From NCBI GenBank assembly GCA_963822435.1, contig CAWGHN010000001.1, positions 372,001 to 436,000 of the forward strand: DNA of 64,000 bases, given 5' to 3'. This DNA comes from JAUYQR01 sp963822435 (GTDB lineage: Bacteria > Pseudomonadota > Alphaproteobacteria > Rhodobacterales > Rhodobacteraceae). The notes beneath the pieces were generated by a model. It was not told where the DNA came from and made no database searches. It saw only the letters and a program-made list of their open reading frames with translations. The translations under genes and the position numbers were made by a program. How positions within the stretch are numbered: position 1 is the first letter of the stretch; the number at the start of each line of letters is the position of its first letter. Positions 34,727-46,624 of the stretch are shown here, piece by piece.

Positions 34727-35418
34727 TCTTTGGCGATTTCCTGAAGGCGCTTGGTCAGCTTGGCGACCCGCGGTTTCGGCGGGTGACGCTGATCGGCGTG
34801 GCGCTGGCGCTGGCGCTGCTGGCCGCTGTCTATGCCGCCTTTGTGGCGGGCATCGAATACCTGACGCCAGAAAGCATCGACCTGCCGTGGATCGGCCCCG
34901 TGACCGGCGTGGATACGCTGCTTGACGTAACCTCGTTCTTTCTGATGATCGGGCTTTCGGTGTTTCTGATGGTGCCGGTCGCGTCGGCCTTCACGGGCAT
35001 CTTTCTGGACGACATCGTGCGATCGGTCGAAAATCGGCATTACCCTGCCCTGCCACCCGCGACAGGGGCCAGCACGGGCGACACGCTGCGCGACACGGTC
35101 AACTTCCTTGGCCTGATCATCGGGGTCAACGTGCTGGCGCTGTTCATCTATCCGTTCGCAGGCCCGGCCATTCCGCTGGTGTTCTGGGCGATCAACGGCT
35201 TTTTGCTGGGCCGGGAATATTTCACGCTTGTGGCCCTGCGCCGCGTCGGGCGCACCGAAGCCAAGGCGATGCGGCGGCGCAACCGCGCGGCGATCTGGGC
35301 GGCGGGCACGCTGATGGCGGCGCCGCTGTCGATCCCGCTCGTCAATCTGATCGTGCCGGTTCTGGGCGTCGCGACCTTCACCCACCTTTTCCACAGGCTT
35401 GCGGCGGCCGGGCGTTAG
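34723..35418 (+). CDS. EI24-domain integral membrane protein (CysZ-like)
   Basis: A 231-residue membrane protein with at least four hydrophobic helices and the EI24/CysZ-style pattern (DPRFRRVTLIG, VPVASAFTGIFLDDI, FWAINGFLLGREYFTLVALRR). CysZ family members are sulfate transporters; here no sulfate genes are nearby, so only the fold is asserted. Start at the ATG (34723) that overlaps the nitroreductase stop. Confidence 0.8.
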   Translation: MIFGDFLKALGQLGDPRFRRVTLIGVALALALLAAVYAAFVAGIEYLTPESIDLPWIGPVTGVDTLLDVTSFFLMIGLSVFLMVPVASAFTGIFLDDIVRSVENRHYPALPPATGASTGDTLRDTVNFLGLIIGVNVLALFIYPFAGPAIPLVFWAINGFLLGREYFTLVALRRVGRTEAKAMRRRNRAAIWAAGTLMAAPLSIPLVNLIVPVLGVATFTHLFHRLAAAGR

Positions 35419-35428
35419 CCTTGGATCG

Positions 35429-35707
35429 TCAGCCTTGGGGCGGGGACATCCGGCCGAACCAGTCGAGGTCGTGGATGGTGATCCAGCCTGACAGGATGAT
35501 GCCGCAGATCACCGCCCAGACCACGGTGGCGATCATCGTGGTGATCCAGGCCTTGCGACCGACGATTTCCTGAGCCGGTGCGCCGCGCGGGGTGCCGGGC
35601 ACCACGCTGTCGGTATCGGCCTGCGCGGTCACCCGCACCTGAAGCACGATGAAGAACACCATGAACCAGGTTACGGCGTAGACGACGATGGCTGCGGTAA
35701 TGCTCAT
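35429..35707 (-). CDS. DUF1467 membrane protein
   Basis: A 92-residue two-helix membrane protein (helices near residues 4-24 and 55-75) of the DUF1467 family, a small alphaproteobacterial family of unknown role. Its ATG overlaps the stop of methylmalonyl-CoA epimerase by ATGA, a pairing that recurs in the group. Confidence 0.85.
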   Translation of the reverse strand: MSITAAIVVYAVTWFMVFFIVLQVRVTAQADTDSVVPGTPRGAPAQEIVGRKAWITTMIATVVWAVICGIILSGWITIHDLDWFGRMSPPQG

Positions 35708-36108
35708 GCCTGCTCCAGTTCCACCAGACAGCCGTTGAAATCCTTCGGGTGCAGGAACAGGACCGGCTTGCCATGCGCGCCGATCTTCGGCTCGCCCGAC
35801 CCAAGCACCCGCGCGCCCGTGGCCTTCAGATGGTCACGCGCGGCCAGAATGTCATCCACCTCGTAGCAGATGTGATGGATGCCACCGGCCGGGTTCTTTT
35901 CCAGAAAGCCGAGGATCGGGGAATTTTCGCCCAAGGGGTGCAGAAGTTCGATCTTGGTGTTTGGCAGTTCGATGAAGATCACCGTCACGCCGTGGTCGGG
36001 TTCGGGCTGCGGCGCGCCAACCTTGGCGCCCAGCGCGGTGCGGTATTGCGCTGCGGCAGCCGCAAGGTCGGGCACCGCAATGGCGACATGGTTCAGACGG
36101 CCGATCAT
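35704..36108 (-). CDS. mce: Methylmalonyl-CoA epimerase
   Basis: A 134-residue VOC-superfamily enzyme interconverting (R)- and (S)-methylmalonyl-CoA. Metal ligands of the VOC fold are visible: His at RLNHVAIAV (position 6), Glu in FIELPNTKIELLHP, His in GGIHHICYEV and Glu near the end (CLVELEQA). The start MIGRLNHVAIAV at 36108 fits the family exactly. It is the pathway partner of the MeaB/mutase system (meaB at 16-17 kb). Confidence 0.95.
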   Translation of the reverse strand: MIGRLNHVAIAVPDLAAAAAQYRTALGAKVGAPQPEPDHGVTVIFIELPNTKIELLHPLGENSPILGFLEKNPAGGIHHICYEVDDILAARDHLKATGARVLGSGEPKIGAHGKPVLFLHPKDFNGCLVELEQA

Positions 36109-36252
36109 GGAATCTCTCCGGAGCTTGCAGCGCGTTATGGGGGTGTCTTGGGCTGACGACAAGTGGCGGCGAGGTGACGACGCAGTGACGGTGTTCATCT
36201 CTTTTTAACCCAGATTGCGCAAGCTGGCCCCATGTCATGAAAGGAGCCTGCC

Positions 36253-36966
36253 ATGCCCTTCCCGCCTGCGTCCCCCGTTGCCCGCCCCGCCGAGGCGGGA
36301 GCGCTTCACGGCCTTCAGGGCCTTGTGTTTCTTGCGGTGGAAGACAGCCGCCTTGCCTGCGAGGCGCTGCGCCTGATGTGCCAGCGGTCGGGCGCCCGGC
36401 TACGCCGGGCCGAAGGATTGGCAGCGGCACGGGCGCATCTGTCGGTTTACCGGCCGGATGTGGTGCTGGTGGATCTTGGCCTACCCGACGGGCGCGGCGA
36501 AACCCTGATCCGGGCGCTGACAACGCCTGCGAAGACCGGCCCGCAACCCTTGGTCATCGCGATGAGCGGGGATGCCAGCGCGCGGGATGCAGCGCTTGCG
36601 GCGGGGGCCACCCTGTTTCTGGAAAAGCCGCTGCCGGGTCTTGTGGCGTTTCAGGCGGCGATCCTGGGCCTGCTGCCCGATGGTGGGGCGCGCGAGCCGG
36701 TCACCACTTCCGCCCCCGCCGATCCTGACCCGCTGGCGCTGCGCGACGATCTTGCCCGCGCCGCTGCGGCACTGGCAGCTGGGGTCGACGCTGACGAACG
36801 GGTGTATCTGTCGGGGTTTCTTGCCGGCATTGCCCGCCAGACCGTCGATGCGCCGCTTGGCGCCGCGTCGGCGCAGTTGCGTGATCCCGGCACCGCGACC
36901 GATGGCATGGCGCGCCTGATCCGCGACCGCCTGCTGGCCAGTGAACCGCTTGGCCTGCACGGCTAG
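36253..36966 (+). CDS. Response-regulator receiver protein with uncharacterised C-terminal half
   Basis: A 237-residue protein: a short Pro/Ala-rich lead, a receiver domain (about 22-135) with acidic Glu30-Asp31, phospho-acceptor Asp74 (VDLGLPDG), the MSGDA Thr/Ser loop and the conserved Lys (EKPL, about residue 126), then a C-terminal helical part (about 155-237) with no recognised output domain. No histidine kinase lies next to it. It is monocistronic with an AGGAG ribosome site. Confidence 0.8.
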   Translation: MPFPPASPVARPAEAGALHGLQGLVFLAVEDSRLACEALRLMCQRSGARLRRAEGLAAARAHLSVYRPDVVLVDLGLPDGRGETLIRALTTPAKTGPQPLVIAMSGDASARDAALAAGATLFLEKPLPGLVAFQAAILGLLPDGGAREPVTTSAPADPDPLALRDDLARAAAALAAGVDADERVYLSGFLAGIARQTVDAPLGAASAQLRDPGTATDGMARLIRDRLLASEPLGLHG

Positions 36967-37448
36967 GCAGTGGCGGCCTGGCTGAAGCTGAACCCTTCGG
37001 GGTATTCGTGAAAGCCGTCGAAATCCGCCTTGCCCAACGGCACTCCCGCCGCGCGCAAGGCGGCATAGCCCATCGTCAGGTGAAAAAAGAAATTCGGCAG
37101 CCCGAAAAGATGCAGGAACTCGGACCCGGTCTGCTCAAGCTCGGCAACACCCGCGCGGTGGCGGATGATGCGGGCTTCGGCCCCTTCGAACTCCGCCGGT
37201 TTCATCGACCCGAGCAGCGCCCGCGCCACGGCCAGTCTTGGCCCCAGCGCCTCGGGCAGATCCGGCACCTCGCGGCCGGCAAGGGGGCAGGCGATGCGCA
37301 TCGTGAACCCTGCTGCGGTGGCAAACTGCTGGCTGGCGGGAAAACTGTCGGCAATGCGGGCGTCCAGCGCCTCGCGCCCGGCCCGCTCCACCATCCCGGA
37401 CATCCGGGTGAGGTAGTGGCGAAACACCGGGACCGAGGCGTCGTACAT
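36963..37448 (-). CDS. DUF1993-family protein, copy 2
   Basis: A 161-residue DUF1993 protein (MYDASVPVFRHY, FLHLFGLPNFFFHLTMGYAALRAAGVPLGKADFDGF). It is a distant paralogue of the 21.5 kb copy. Its ATG overlaps the aspS stop by one base (TGATG), so it is translated from the aspS message. Function unknown. Confidence 0.8.
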   Translation of the reverse strand: MYDASVPVFRHYLTRMSGMVERAGREALDARIADSFPASQQFATAAGFTMRIACPLAGREVPDLPEALGPRLAVARALLGSMKPAEFEGAEARIIRHRAGVAELEQTGSEFLHLFGLPNFFFHLTMGYAALRAAGVPLGKADFDGFHEYPEGFSFSQAATA

Positions 37449-39229
37449 CAGCTGTCCTTCAGCACGACGCGGAGGTTCAATTCGCGCAACTGCTTCAGGG
37501 TCGGTTCAGAGGGCGCGTTCATCAGCATGTCCTCGGCGCGCTGATTCATCGGGAACATGATGACCTCGCGGATGTTCGGCTCGTCGGCCAGAAGCATCAC
37601 GATGCGGTCGATGCCCGCAGCGCAGCCTCCGTGCGGAGGTGCGCCGTACTTGAACGCCTTGACCATGCCGCCAAACCGCTTGTCGACCTCGTCGTTCGGA
37701 TACCCGGCAAGCTCGAAGGCCTTGTACATGATCTCGGGCTTGTGGTTGCGGATGCCGCCCGAGATCAGCTCGTAGCCGTTGCAGGCAAGGTCGTACTGGT
37801 AGGCGTAGACAGCCAGGGGATCGCCATTCAGCGCCTCAAGCCCGCCTTGCGGCATGGAGAACGGGTTGTGGCTGAAGTCGATCACGCCCTCGTCGGTTTT
37901 TTCGTACATCGGGAAATCGACGATCCAGGCGAACTTGAAGCAGTTTTCCTCGGTCAGGCCCAACTCGCGCCCGATCTCGTTGCGTGCCCGGCCCGCGATG
38001 GCCTCGAAGTTTTCGGGCTTGCCGCCAAGGAAGAAGGCCGCATCGCCAACGCCGAGGCCAAGTTGCTGGCGGATGGCTTCAGTACGTTCGGAGCCGATGT
38101 TCTTGGCCAGCGGACCTGCGGCTTCCATGCCCGACCCATCCTCGGCCTCGCGCCAGATGATGTAGCCCATACCGGGCAGACCTTGGGCTTGGGCAAAGGC
38201 GTTCATCCGATCGGCGAACTTGCGGCTGCCACCCTTCGGCGCCGGGATCGCGCGGATCTCGTTGCCGTCCTGCTCCAGAAGCTTGGCAAAGATCGCAAAG
38301 CCCGAACCTGCGAAATGCTCGCTGACGTCCTGCATCCGGATCGGGTTGCGCAGGTCGGGCTTGTCGGAGCCATACCATTTCAGCGCGTCGCGGTAGGCGA
38401 TGCGGGTCCAGTCGGCGTAGACTTTCTTGCCCGGCGCGAACTCTTCGAAAATGCCCTGGATCACCGGTTGCACGGCGGCAAAGACGTCGTCCTGCTCGAC
38501 AAAGCTCATCTCGATATCAAGCTGGTAGAAATCGGTGGGTGAGCGGTCGGCGCGGGGGTCTTCGTCGCGAAAGCAGGGCGCGATCTGGAAATAGCGGTCG
38601 AAACCGGCGACCATGATCAGCTGCTTGAACTGCTGCGGCGCTTGCGGCAGGGCGTAGAACTTGCCCGGATGGAGCCGCGACGGCACCAGAAAGTCGCGCG
38701 CGCCTTCGGGGGAGGAGGCGGTGATGATCGGCGTCTGGAACTCGGTAAAGCCCTGATCCCACATCCGGTTGCGGATCGAGCGCACCACGTTCGAGCGCAG
38801 CATCATGTTGCGATGCAGCTTTTCGCGGCGCAGATCGAGGAAGCGGTAGGTCAGGCGGGTTTCCTCGGGGTATTCGACGTCGCCGAACACCGGCATCGGC
38901 AATTCGTCCGCAGCCCCCAGAACCGTGACGCAGGTCGCGTAAACCTCGATCTCGCCGGTCGGCAGCTTGGGGTTCACGAGGCTCGCGTCCCGCCCCTTCA
39001 CCCGCCCGTCGATCCGCACCACCCATTCGGCGCGCATCTTTTCCAGATCGGCAAAGGCCGGGCTGTCGCTGTCGGCGATCACCTGCGTGATGCCGTAATG
39101 GTCGCGCAGGTCGATGAACAACACGCCACCATGGTCGCGCACCCGATGCACCCAGCCAGACAGCCGGACCTCATGTCCGACATCGGCTTTCGTCAACTGG
39201 GCACAGGTGTGGCTGCGGTAGGCGTGCAT
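37448..39229 (-). CDS. aspS: Aspartyl-tRNA synthetase
   Basis: A 593-residue class II synthetase: anticodon-binding OB domain (1-110), motif 1/2/3 segments including FRDEDPRADRSPTDFYQLD and the C-terminal FGAPPHGGCAAGIDRIVMLL, and the bacterial GAD insertion. It charges tRNA-Asp; alphaproteobacterial forms are often non-discriminating for tRNA-Asn, which would require GatCAB elsewhere. The ATG at 39229 starts MHAYRSHTCAQL. Confidence 0.97.
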   Translation of the reverse strand: MHAYRSHTCAQLTKADVGHEVRLSGWVHRVRDHGGVLFIDLRDHYGITQVIADSDSPAFADLEKMRAEWVVRIDGRVKGRDASLVNPKLPTGEIEVYATCVTVLGAADELPMPVFGDVEYPEETRLTYRFLDLRREKLHRNMMLRSNVVRSIRNRMWDQGFTEFQTPIITASSPEGARDFLVPSRLHPGKFYALPQAPQQFKQLIMVAGFDRYFQIAPCFRDEDPRADRSPTDFYQLDIEMSFVEQDDVFAAVQPVIQGIFEEFAPGKKVYADWTRIAYRDALKWYGSDKPDLRNPIRMQDVSEHFAGSGFAIFAKLLEQDGNEIRAIPAPKGGSRKFADRMNAFAQAQGLPGMGYIIWREAEDGSGMEAAGPLAKNIGSERTEAIRQQLGLGVGDAAFFLGGKPENFEAIAGRARNEIGRELGLTEENCFKFAWIVDFPMYEKTDEGVIDFSHNPFSMPQGGLEALNGDPLAVYAYQYDLACNGYELISGGIRNHKPEIMYKAFELAGYPNDEVDKRFGGMVKAFKYGAPPHGGCAAGIDRIVMLLADEPNIREVIMFPMNQRAEDMLMNAPSEPTLKQLRELNLRVVLKDS

Positions 39230-39308
39230 TCTCGTTCCCCTTCCGAGGGCTTTGGCGGCTTTGGGCCGATACACCTTGCCCGCTGCCCCAAGTCAAGCCC
39301 GCGCCCGG

Positions 39309-39394
39309 TTTCATCTGTCACTAAATATCCCCGCCGGAGGCTTCAGGTGGTGGGCCTGGGAGCCTCCGGCGGGGATATTTGGGGACAGATGAAA
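39309..39394. repeat. Large inverted repeat: two 34-base arms, 18-base spacer
   Basis: Left arm 39309-39342 and right arm 39361-39394 are complementary over 34 bases with two mismatches; the spacer is 39343-39360. Each arm contains AATATCCCCGCCGGAGGCT. The pabC reading frame runs through the right arm and stops in the spacer. It is a strong stem and could stop transcription or be a mobile hairpin of MITE/REP character. It shares the ATATCCC flavour of the repeats at 19.6 and 23.7 kb. Confidence 0.8.
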
Positions 39395-39993
39395 TTCGCG
39401 GGGGAAAGACCTCGCAGGGCGTTGCCGACCCAGAGCCGCACGTGCGGCAGGTCGGCGGCCAAAAGGACCTCCTCCAGGCAGGCCAGTTCGGCGCGCAGCA
39501 CGCCGGGCAAAAGGCCCGAGGTGAGCGGCGGTGTGCGCATCCCCTGCCCGCGGTCGAAAAACACCGTGGTGATCGTGCCGTCGCAGACCTCGCTTCGTTC
39601 GTTCAGGAAGATCACCTCGTCCAGCGATGCGGGAAGCGTGGCGCGGGCGCGGTCATAGACCTCGCGCCGGGTGGATTTCACGGACAGCCAAGGGTCGGTT
39701 GACGACAGTCGCGCCTCGGCAAGACCGACGCGCCAGACGGGCTTAGGCGGCGGCAGGGTGGCCACCTCGACGGTCATTTCGCCCCCTGCCCCCAGCGCCA
39801 GACGCACGCGCGCCGGGTTGTCGGGTCGCGTCGCGGCAAGGTTGACGTGTGGCGCATCCCAGCCCAAGGCTTCAGCACCGCGCGCCAGCCTTGCCATATG
39901 GAGCGCGAGCCGCGGAAACCGCGCGCCATCCCACAGCATCGTCTCGATCAGCCTTACGCCCGAACGGCCGCCTTCACGAAGCGCGCTTTCCAC
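39343..39993 (-). CDS. pabC: Aminotransferase class IV, 4-amino-4-deoxychorismate lyase-like
   Basis: A 216-residue PLP enzyme of the BCAT/ADCL fold converting aminodeoxychorismate to p-aminobenzoate for folate. The PLP Lys lies in SVKSTRREVYDRAR and the family motif FLNERSEVCDGTITTVFF follows. The start is GTG at 39993 after GGAGGAGG, overlapping pabB by 40 bases. The last 15 or so residues (ICPQISPPEAPRPTT) are encoded by the large inverted repeat, so the natural C terminus was probably shorter. Confidence 0.85.
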   Translation of the reverse strand: MESALREGGRSGVRLIETMLWDGARFPRLALHMARLARGAEALGWDAPHVNLAATRPDNPARVRLALGAGGEMTVEVATLPPPKPVWRVGLAEARLSSTDPWLSVKSTRREVYDRARATLPASLDEVIFLNERSEVCDGTITTVFFDRGQGMRTPPLTSGLLPGVLRAELACLEEVLLAADLPHVRLWVGNALRGLSPANFICPQISPPEAPRPTT

Positions 39994-41102
39994 AACGCCT
40001 CCTCCCATTCACCCTCGGCGGTGGAGCCGTGCACCACCCCGCCGCCCACGTTCATCACGATATCCTGTCCGGTGATCGACAAGGTGCGGATCGCAACCGA
40101 GAAATCGGCGCGCCCGTCCGGGGCCATCCAGCCGATCGCACCGCAATAGACACCGCGCGGCGCGGGTTCGACCTCGCGGATGATCTGCATGGCACGGATC
40201 TTCGGGGCCCCCGTCACCGACCCGCAGGGAAAAAGCGCCGCCATCAGCGCCGGCAGGCTGGCGCGTTCGGCCAGCCTGCCTTCGATGGTGGAGGTCATCT
40301 GGTGGACGGTGGAGTATTTCTCCATCGCGAAAAGTGCCGGCACTTTCACCGTGCCAACCTTGGCCAGACGCGAAATGTCGTTGCGCAGAAGATCGACGAT
40401 CATCAGGTTTTCCGCCCGGTCCTTGACCGACGCCTGCAAAGCCGCCGCAATCGCCGCATCGCGCGCGGGGTCCGGGTCGCGCGGCGCGGTGCCTTTCATC
40501 GGGCGGGTGACAATGCGGCCCCCCGCCTCCAGCCGGAAGAACAGTTCAGGCGAGCGGGAGACCACCACCGGCCCGACGCCCAGATCAACGTAGGCGCCGT
40601 GGCCGACCGCCCCGGTGCGCCTGAGCGCACCGTAAAGGCCTTGCGCGGTGCCCGACAAAAGCCGCGCCGTCATCGGAAAGGTCAGGTTGACCTGATAGCA
40701 GTCACCGGCCGCGATATAGCCAAGCACTTTGGCCATCGCAGCGTCGTAGCTGGCCCGGGGCACTACCGGCTGCGGCGGAGTCATCCAGCTTTGTGTTCCG
40801 GTCTCAGCGGCTTGCGCCAGAAAATCCCTCGCCGCCACCGGTCCGTCGAATACGGCAAGGAGAACCAGCGGCCCCTGCCGCCCTTGCGGCATCAGCGCAC
40901 GAAGCTTTGGTTCCAGCGCATAGCCCGCCTCGTAGGCGACATACCCCGCGACCCAGGCCCCCGCGGCGCGCGCGCGTTCGGCCCGCGCCAAGGCCCGCGC
41001 AACCTCGGCCGGGCGCAGCGCCGCGATCACCTCGCGCGGCTGGGCAAACAGCACCGGATCGCCAGAAGGCCCATGTTCTACCAGGATCACCGCGCGCCCC
41101 AT
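39954..41102 (-). CDS. pabB: Aminodeoxychorismate synthase component I
   Basis: A 382-residue chorismate-binding enzyme: residues about 150-380 carry ENLMIVDLLRNDISR, FPCGSVTGAPKIRAMQII and GVYCGAIGW, the anthranilate/ADC synthase signature. It aminates chorismate to aminodeoxychorismate using ammonia from PabA. It is shorter than tryptophan-pathway TrpE and lies with pabC, favouring the folate branch. The start at 41102 (ATG) is used; a GTG two codons earlier is possible. Confidence 0.93.
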   Translation of the reverse strand: MGRAVILVEHGPSGDPVLFAQPREVIAALRPAEVARALARAERARAAGAWVAGYVAYEAGYALEPKLRALMPQGRQGPLVLLAVFDGPVAARDFLAQAAETGTQSWMTPPQPVVPRASYDAAMAKVLGYIAAGDCYQVNLTFPMTARLLSGTAQGLYGALRRTGAVGHGAYVDLGVGPVVVSRSPELFFRLEAGGRIVTRPMKGTAPRDPDPARDAAIAAALQASVKDRAENLMIVDLLRNDISRLAKVGTVKVPALFAMEKYSTVHQMTSTIEGRLAERASLPALMAALFPCGSVTGAPKIRAMQIIREVEPAPRGVYCGAIGWMAPDGRADFSVAIRTLSITGQDIVMNVGGGVVHGSTAEGEWEEALWKARFVKAAVRA

Positions 41103-41277
41103 CCTCACCTATCCCGAGATAGGCCGATCCCCCGCGCCGCGCCAGCCGTTCTGGCCCGTTTCCGCACCCGAAAACGACAGCGTGCCGCGATGCCGCAGCG
41201 GGCGCAACTTCCACCCTTGCGCCCCGGCCCGCCCCCGCTATAACCCGCGAAGTTTTGCGCTACAGGTGGGGGCCAGC

Positions 41278-44622
<3,345 letters not shown>

Positions 44623-44641
44623 ATGTCCCACGGTGGGACAT
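44623..44641. repeat. Perfect palindrome directly after the carB stop
   Basis: Arms ATGTCCCAC (44623-44631) and complement (44633-44641) around a single G, abutting the stop codon. It could be an mRNA-stabilising hairpin or a protein-binding site; a true terminator follows about 80 bases later. Confidence 0.55.
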
Positions 44642-44722
44642 CTGCGTCCACGTAGCGATATCAACGGGTTATGTGGCGCGGTTAGGCACTTTTTAACTGA
44701 TTGGTCGCCTTGGAAACGACAG

Positions 44723-44752
44723 CGGCCGCCCGGATGGGCGGCCGTTTTGTTT
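44723..44752 (+). terminator. Rho-independent terminator after carB
   Basis: Arms CGGCCGCCC (44723-44731) and complement (44736-44744), loop GGAT, followed by TTTTGTTTTG. A classical intrinsic terminator for carB, just before the convergent dehydrogenase gene. Confidence 0.85.
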
Positions 44753-44769
44753 TGACCGGGAAGCGGTCT

Positions 44770-45771
44770 TCAGAGGATTTCCGACACCTTCACCGACCGC
44801 CCCTCGGCGACCGACTTCAGCGCGGCTTCGGCCAGCGCCAGCGCCATCAGGCCGTCGTGGCCGGTCGTCGGCGTCTCGGTTCCGGCCTGAATGGCCGCGA
44901 TGAAGCCGGCGATTTCGTTGGCGTAGGCGGCGATGTAGCGGGTCATGAAGAAGTTCAGAAGCGGCGCGTCGTGGAAGCCGGCCTTGTCGGCAAAGGTGAT
45001 CCGGTTTTCGCCGTGGTTCTGGGCGGCAACCATGCCGGAGGAGCCGAGAACCTCGATCCGCTGGTCATAACCGTAAGCGGCGCGGCGGCTGTTGGTGATG
45101 ATCGCCTGACGGCCCGACTTGGTCCGGAGGATCACGTTGACGCTGTCGTAATCGCCAAGCTCGCCGATCTTGGCATCGGTCAGCACCGAGGCGGCAGCTT
45201 GCACGGTTTCGACCTCTTCGCCCAGAAGCCAGCGGGCCATGTCGAAATCGTGGATCGTCATGTCGCGGAAGATGCCGCCCGACCGGGTGATGTAGTCATG
45301 CGGCGGGGCGCCGGGGTCGCGGCTGGTGATCGTGACCATTTCCACCTTGCCGATGCGTCCCGCGTCGATGGCAGCTTTCACGGCCATGAAATCAGGATCG
45401 AAACGGCGGTTGAAGCCGACCATCAGCGTGCCTTTGGCGGCGGTGACAGCCTTGATGCAATCCTTCACGCGTTGCAGCGACAGGTCGACCGGCTTTTCGC
45501 AAAACACCGCCTTGCCGGCCTTGGTGAAGCGTTCGATCAGGTCGGCGTGGGTATCGGTGGGGGTGCAGATCACCACGGCGTCCACGTCCTTCGAGGTCAG
45601 GATCGCGTCGATGGTCCGGATGTCGCAGCCATAGGTGGCCTTGACGCTTTCGGCCGCCGCAGCGACCGGGTCGGCGATGGCCACAAGTCTGGCACCGGGG
45701 GTGCCCGCGACGGCGCGGGCGTGGACCTGGCCGATGCGTCCGGCCCCGAGGATGGCAAAATTCAGCGTCAT
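44770..45771 (-). CDS. iolG: Inositol 2-dehydrogenase / MocA-like Gfo-Idh oxidoreductase
   Basis: A 333-residue NAD-dependent dehydrogenase of the Gfo/Idh/MocA family. It has the dinucleotide motif GAGRIG (9-14), the EKP motif with catalytic Lys93, and the Asp170-xxx-His174 pair matching the Lys/Asp/His triad of Bacillus inositol dehydrogenase. The expected reaction is myo-inositol to scyllo-inosose; MocA in rhizopine users is a close relative acting on scyllo-inosamine or related cyclitols. It is the most downstream gene of the transport unit, 80 bases after the ABC ATPase. I use the family symbol with caution. Confidence 0.85.
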   Translation of the reverse strand: MTLNFAILGAGRIGQVHARAVAGTPGARLVAIADPVAAAAESVKATYGCDIRTIDAILTSKDVDAVVICTPTDTHADLIERFTKAGKAVFCEKPVDLSLQRVKDCIKAVTAAKGTLMVGFNRRFDPDFMAVKAAIDAGRIGKVEMVTITSRDPGAPPHDYITRSGGIFRDMTIHDFDMARWLLGEEVETVQAAASVLTDAKIGELGDYDSVNVILRTKSGRQAIITNSRRAAYGYDQRIEVLGSSGMVAAQNHGENRITFADKAGFHDAPLLNFFMTRYIAAYANEIAGFIAAIQAGTETPTTGHDGLMALALAEAALKSVAEGRSVKVSEIL

Positions 45772-45853
45772 GTCTGGTTCCTTATTTCGGGCCCATGCCC
45801 GAGTCGATCTGGTCGAAGTCGATAAAGGCTTGGCGCGGGGCGGTCCACCCGCC

Positions 45854-46624
45854 TTACGCCGCGCCCTGGTATTCCGTGCCGGTCTTGGCGCCCGTGATAT
45901 AGGCCACCACATCCTCGCCGCTGGTATCCTCTTTGCGGAGGTTTGCGACGATGCGACCCCGGCGGAACACGACGATCCGGTCCACCAGATCGAACACCTG
46001 CCGCATGTTGTGGCTGATCAGGATCAAGGGTTCGCCAGCCTCTTTCAGGGTGCGGATGATGTTTTCGACCTGTGCGGTTTCCTGCACGCCAAGCGCTGCT
46101 GTCGGTTCGTCCATGATGACAAGTTTCGACTTGAAGGCGGCGGTGCGCGCGATGGCGACGCATTGCCGCTGCCCGCCCGACATGTTGCGGATGGTGTTCA
46201 TGATGTTCGGAATCTTGACCCCGGTTTTCAACAGGGCCGCCATCGCGGCATCCTTCATCGCCCGCTTGTCGAGGATCGAAAACGGACCAAGGTTGACGCG
46301 GATCTTTTCGCGGCCCAGAAACAGGTTCGACGGCACGTCAAGGTCGTCGGCCAGCGCCAGCGTCTGGAACACGGTTTCGATGCCCGCCTCGCGCGCCTCG
46401 ATCGGGCTTTGGAAGGTGTGTTCCACGCCGTCAAAGATGATCTGGCCGCCGGTCGGTTTTTCGACCCCGGTGATCTGGCGCACGAAGGTGGATTTGCCCG
46501 CCCCGTTATCGCCCATGATCGCCACATGCTCGCCACGGGTCAGCGAGAAATCGGCCCCGGTCAGGGCGTGGACGCCGCCGTAGTGTTTGGTCAGCCCGCG
46601 CGTTTCAAGAATGAGATCGGTCAT
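45854..46624 (-). CDS. Sugar/inositol ABC importer, ATPase subunit
   Basis: A 256-residue single-domain ATPase with Walker A MGDNGAGKSTF, the signature MSGGQRQCVAIAR and Walker B LVIMDEPTAALG. Single (not tandem) ATPase domains occur in IatA-like and FrcA-like importers of alphaproteobacteria. Its ATG overlaps the permease stop by one base (TGATG). Together with the permease and binding protein it makes a complete periplasmic-binding-protein importer. Confidence 0.92.
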   Translation of the reverse strand: MTDLILETRGLTKHYGGVHALTGADFSLTRGEHVAIMGDNGAGKSTFVRQITGVEKPTGGQIIFDGVEHTFQSPIEAREAGIETVFQTLALADDLDVPSNLFLGREKIRVNLGPFSILDKRAMKDAAMAALLKTGVKIPNIMNTIRNMSGGQRQCVAIARTAAFKSKLVIMDEPTAALGVQETAQVENIIRTLKEAGEPLILISHNMRQVFDLVDRIVVFRRGRIVANLRKEDTSGEDVVAYITGAKTGTEYQGAA

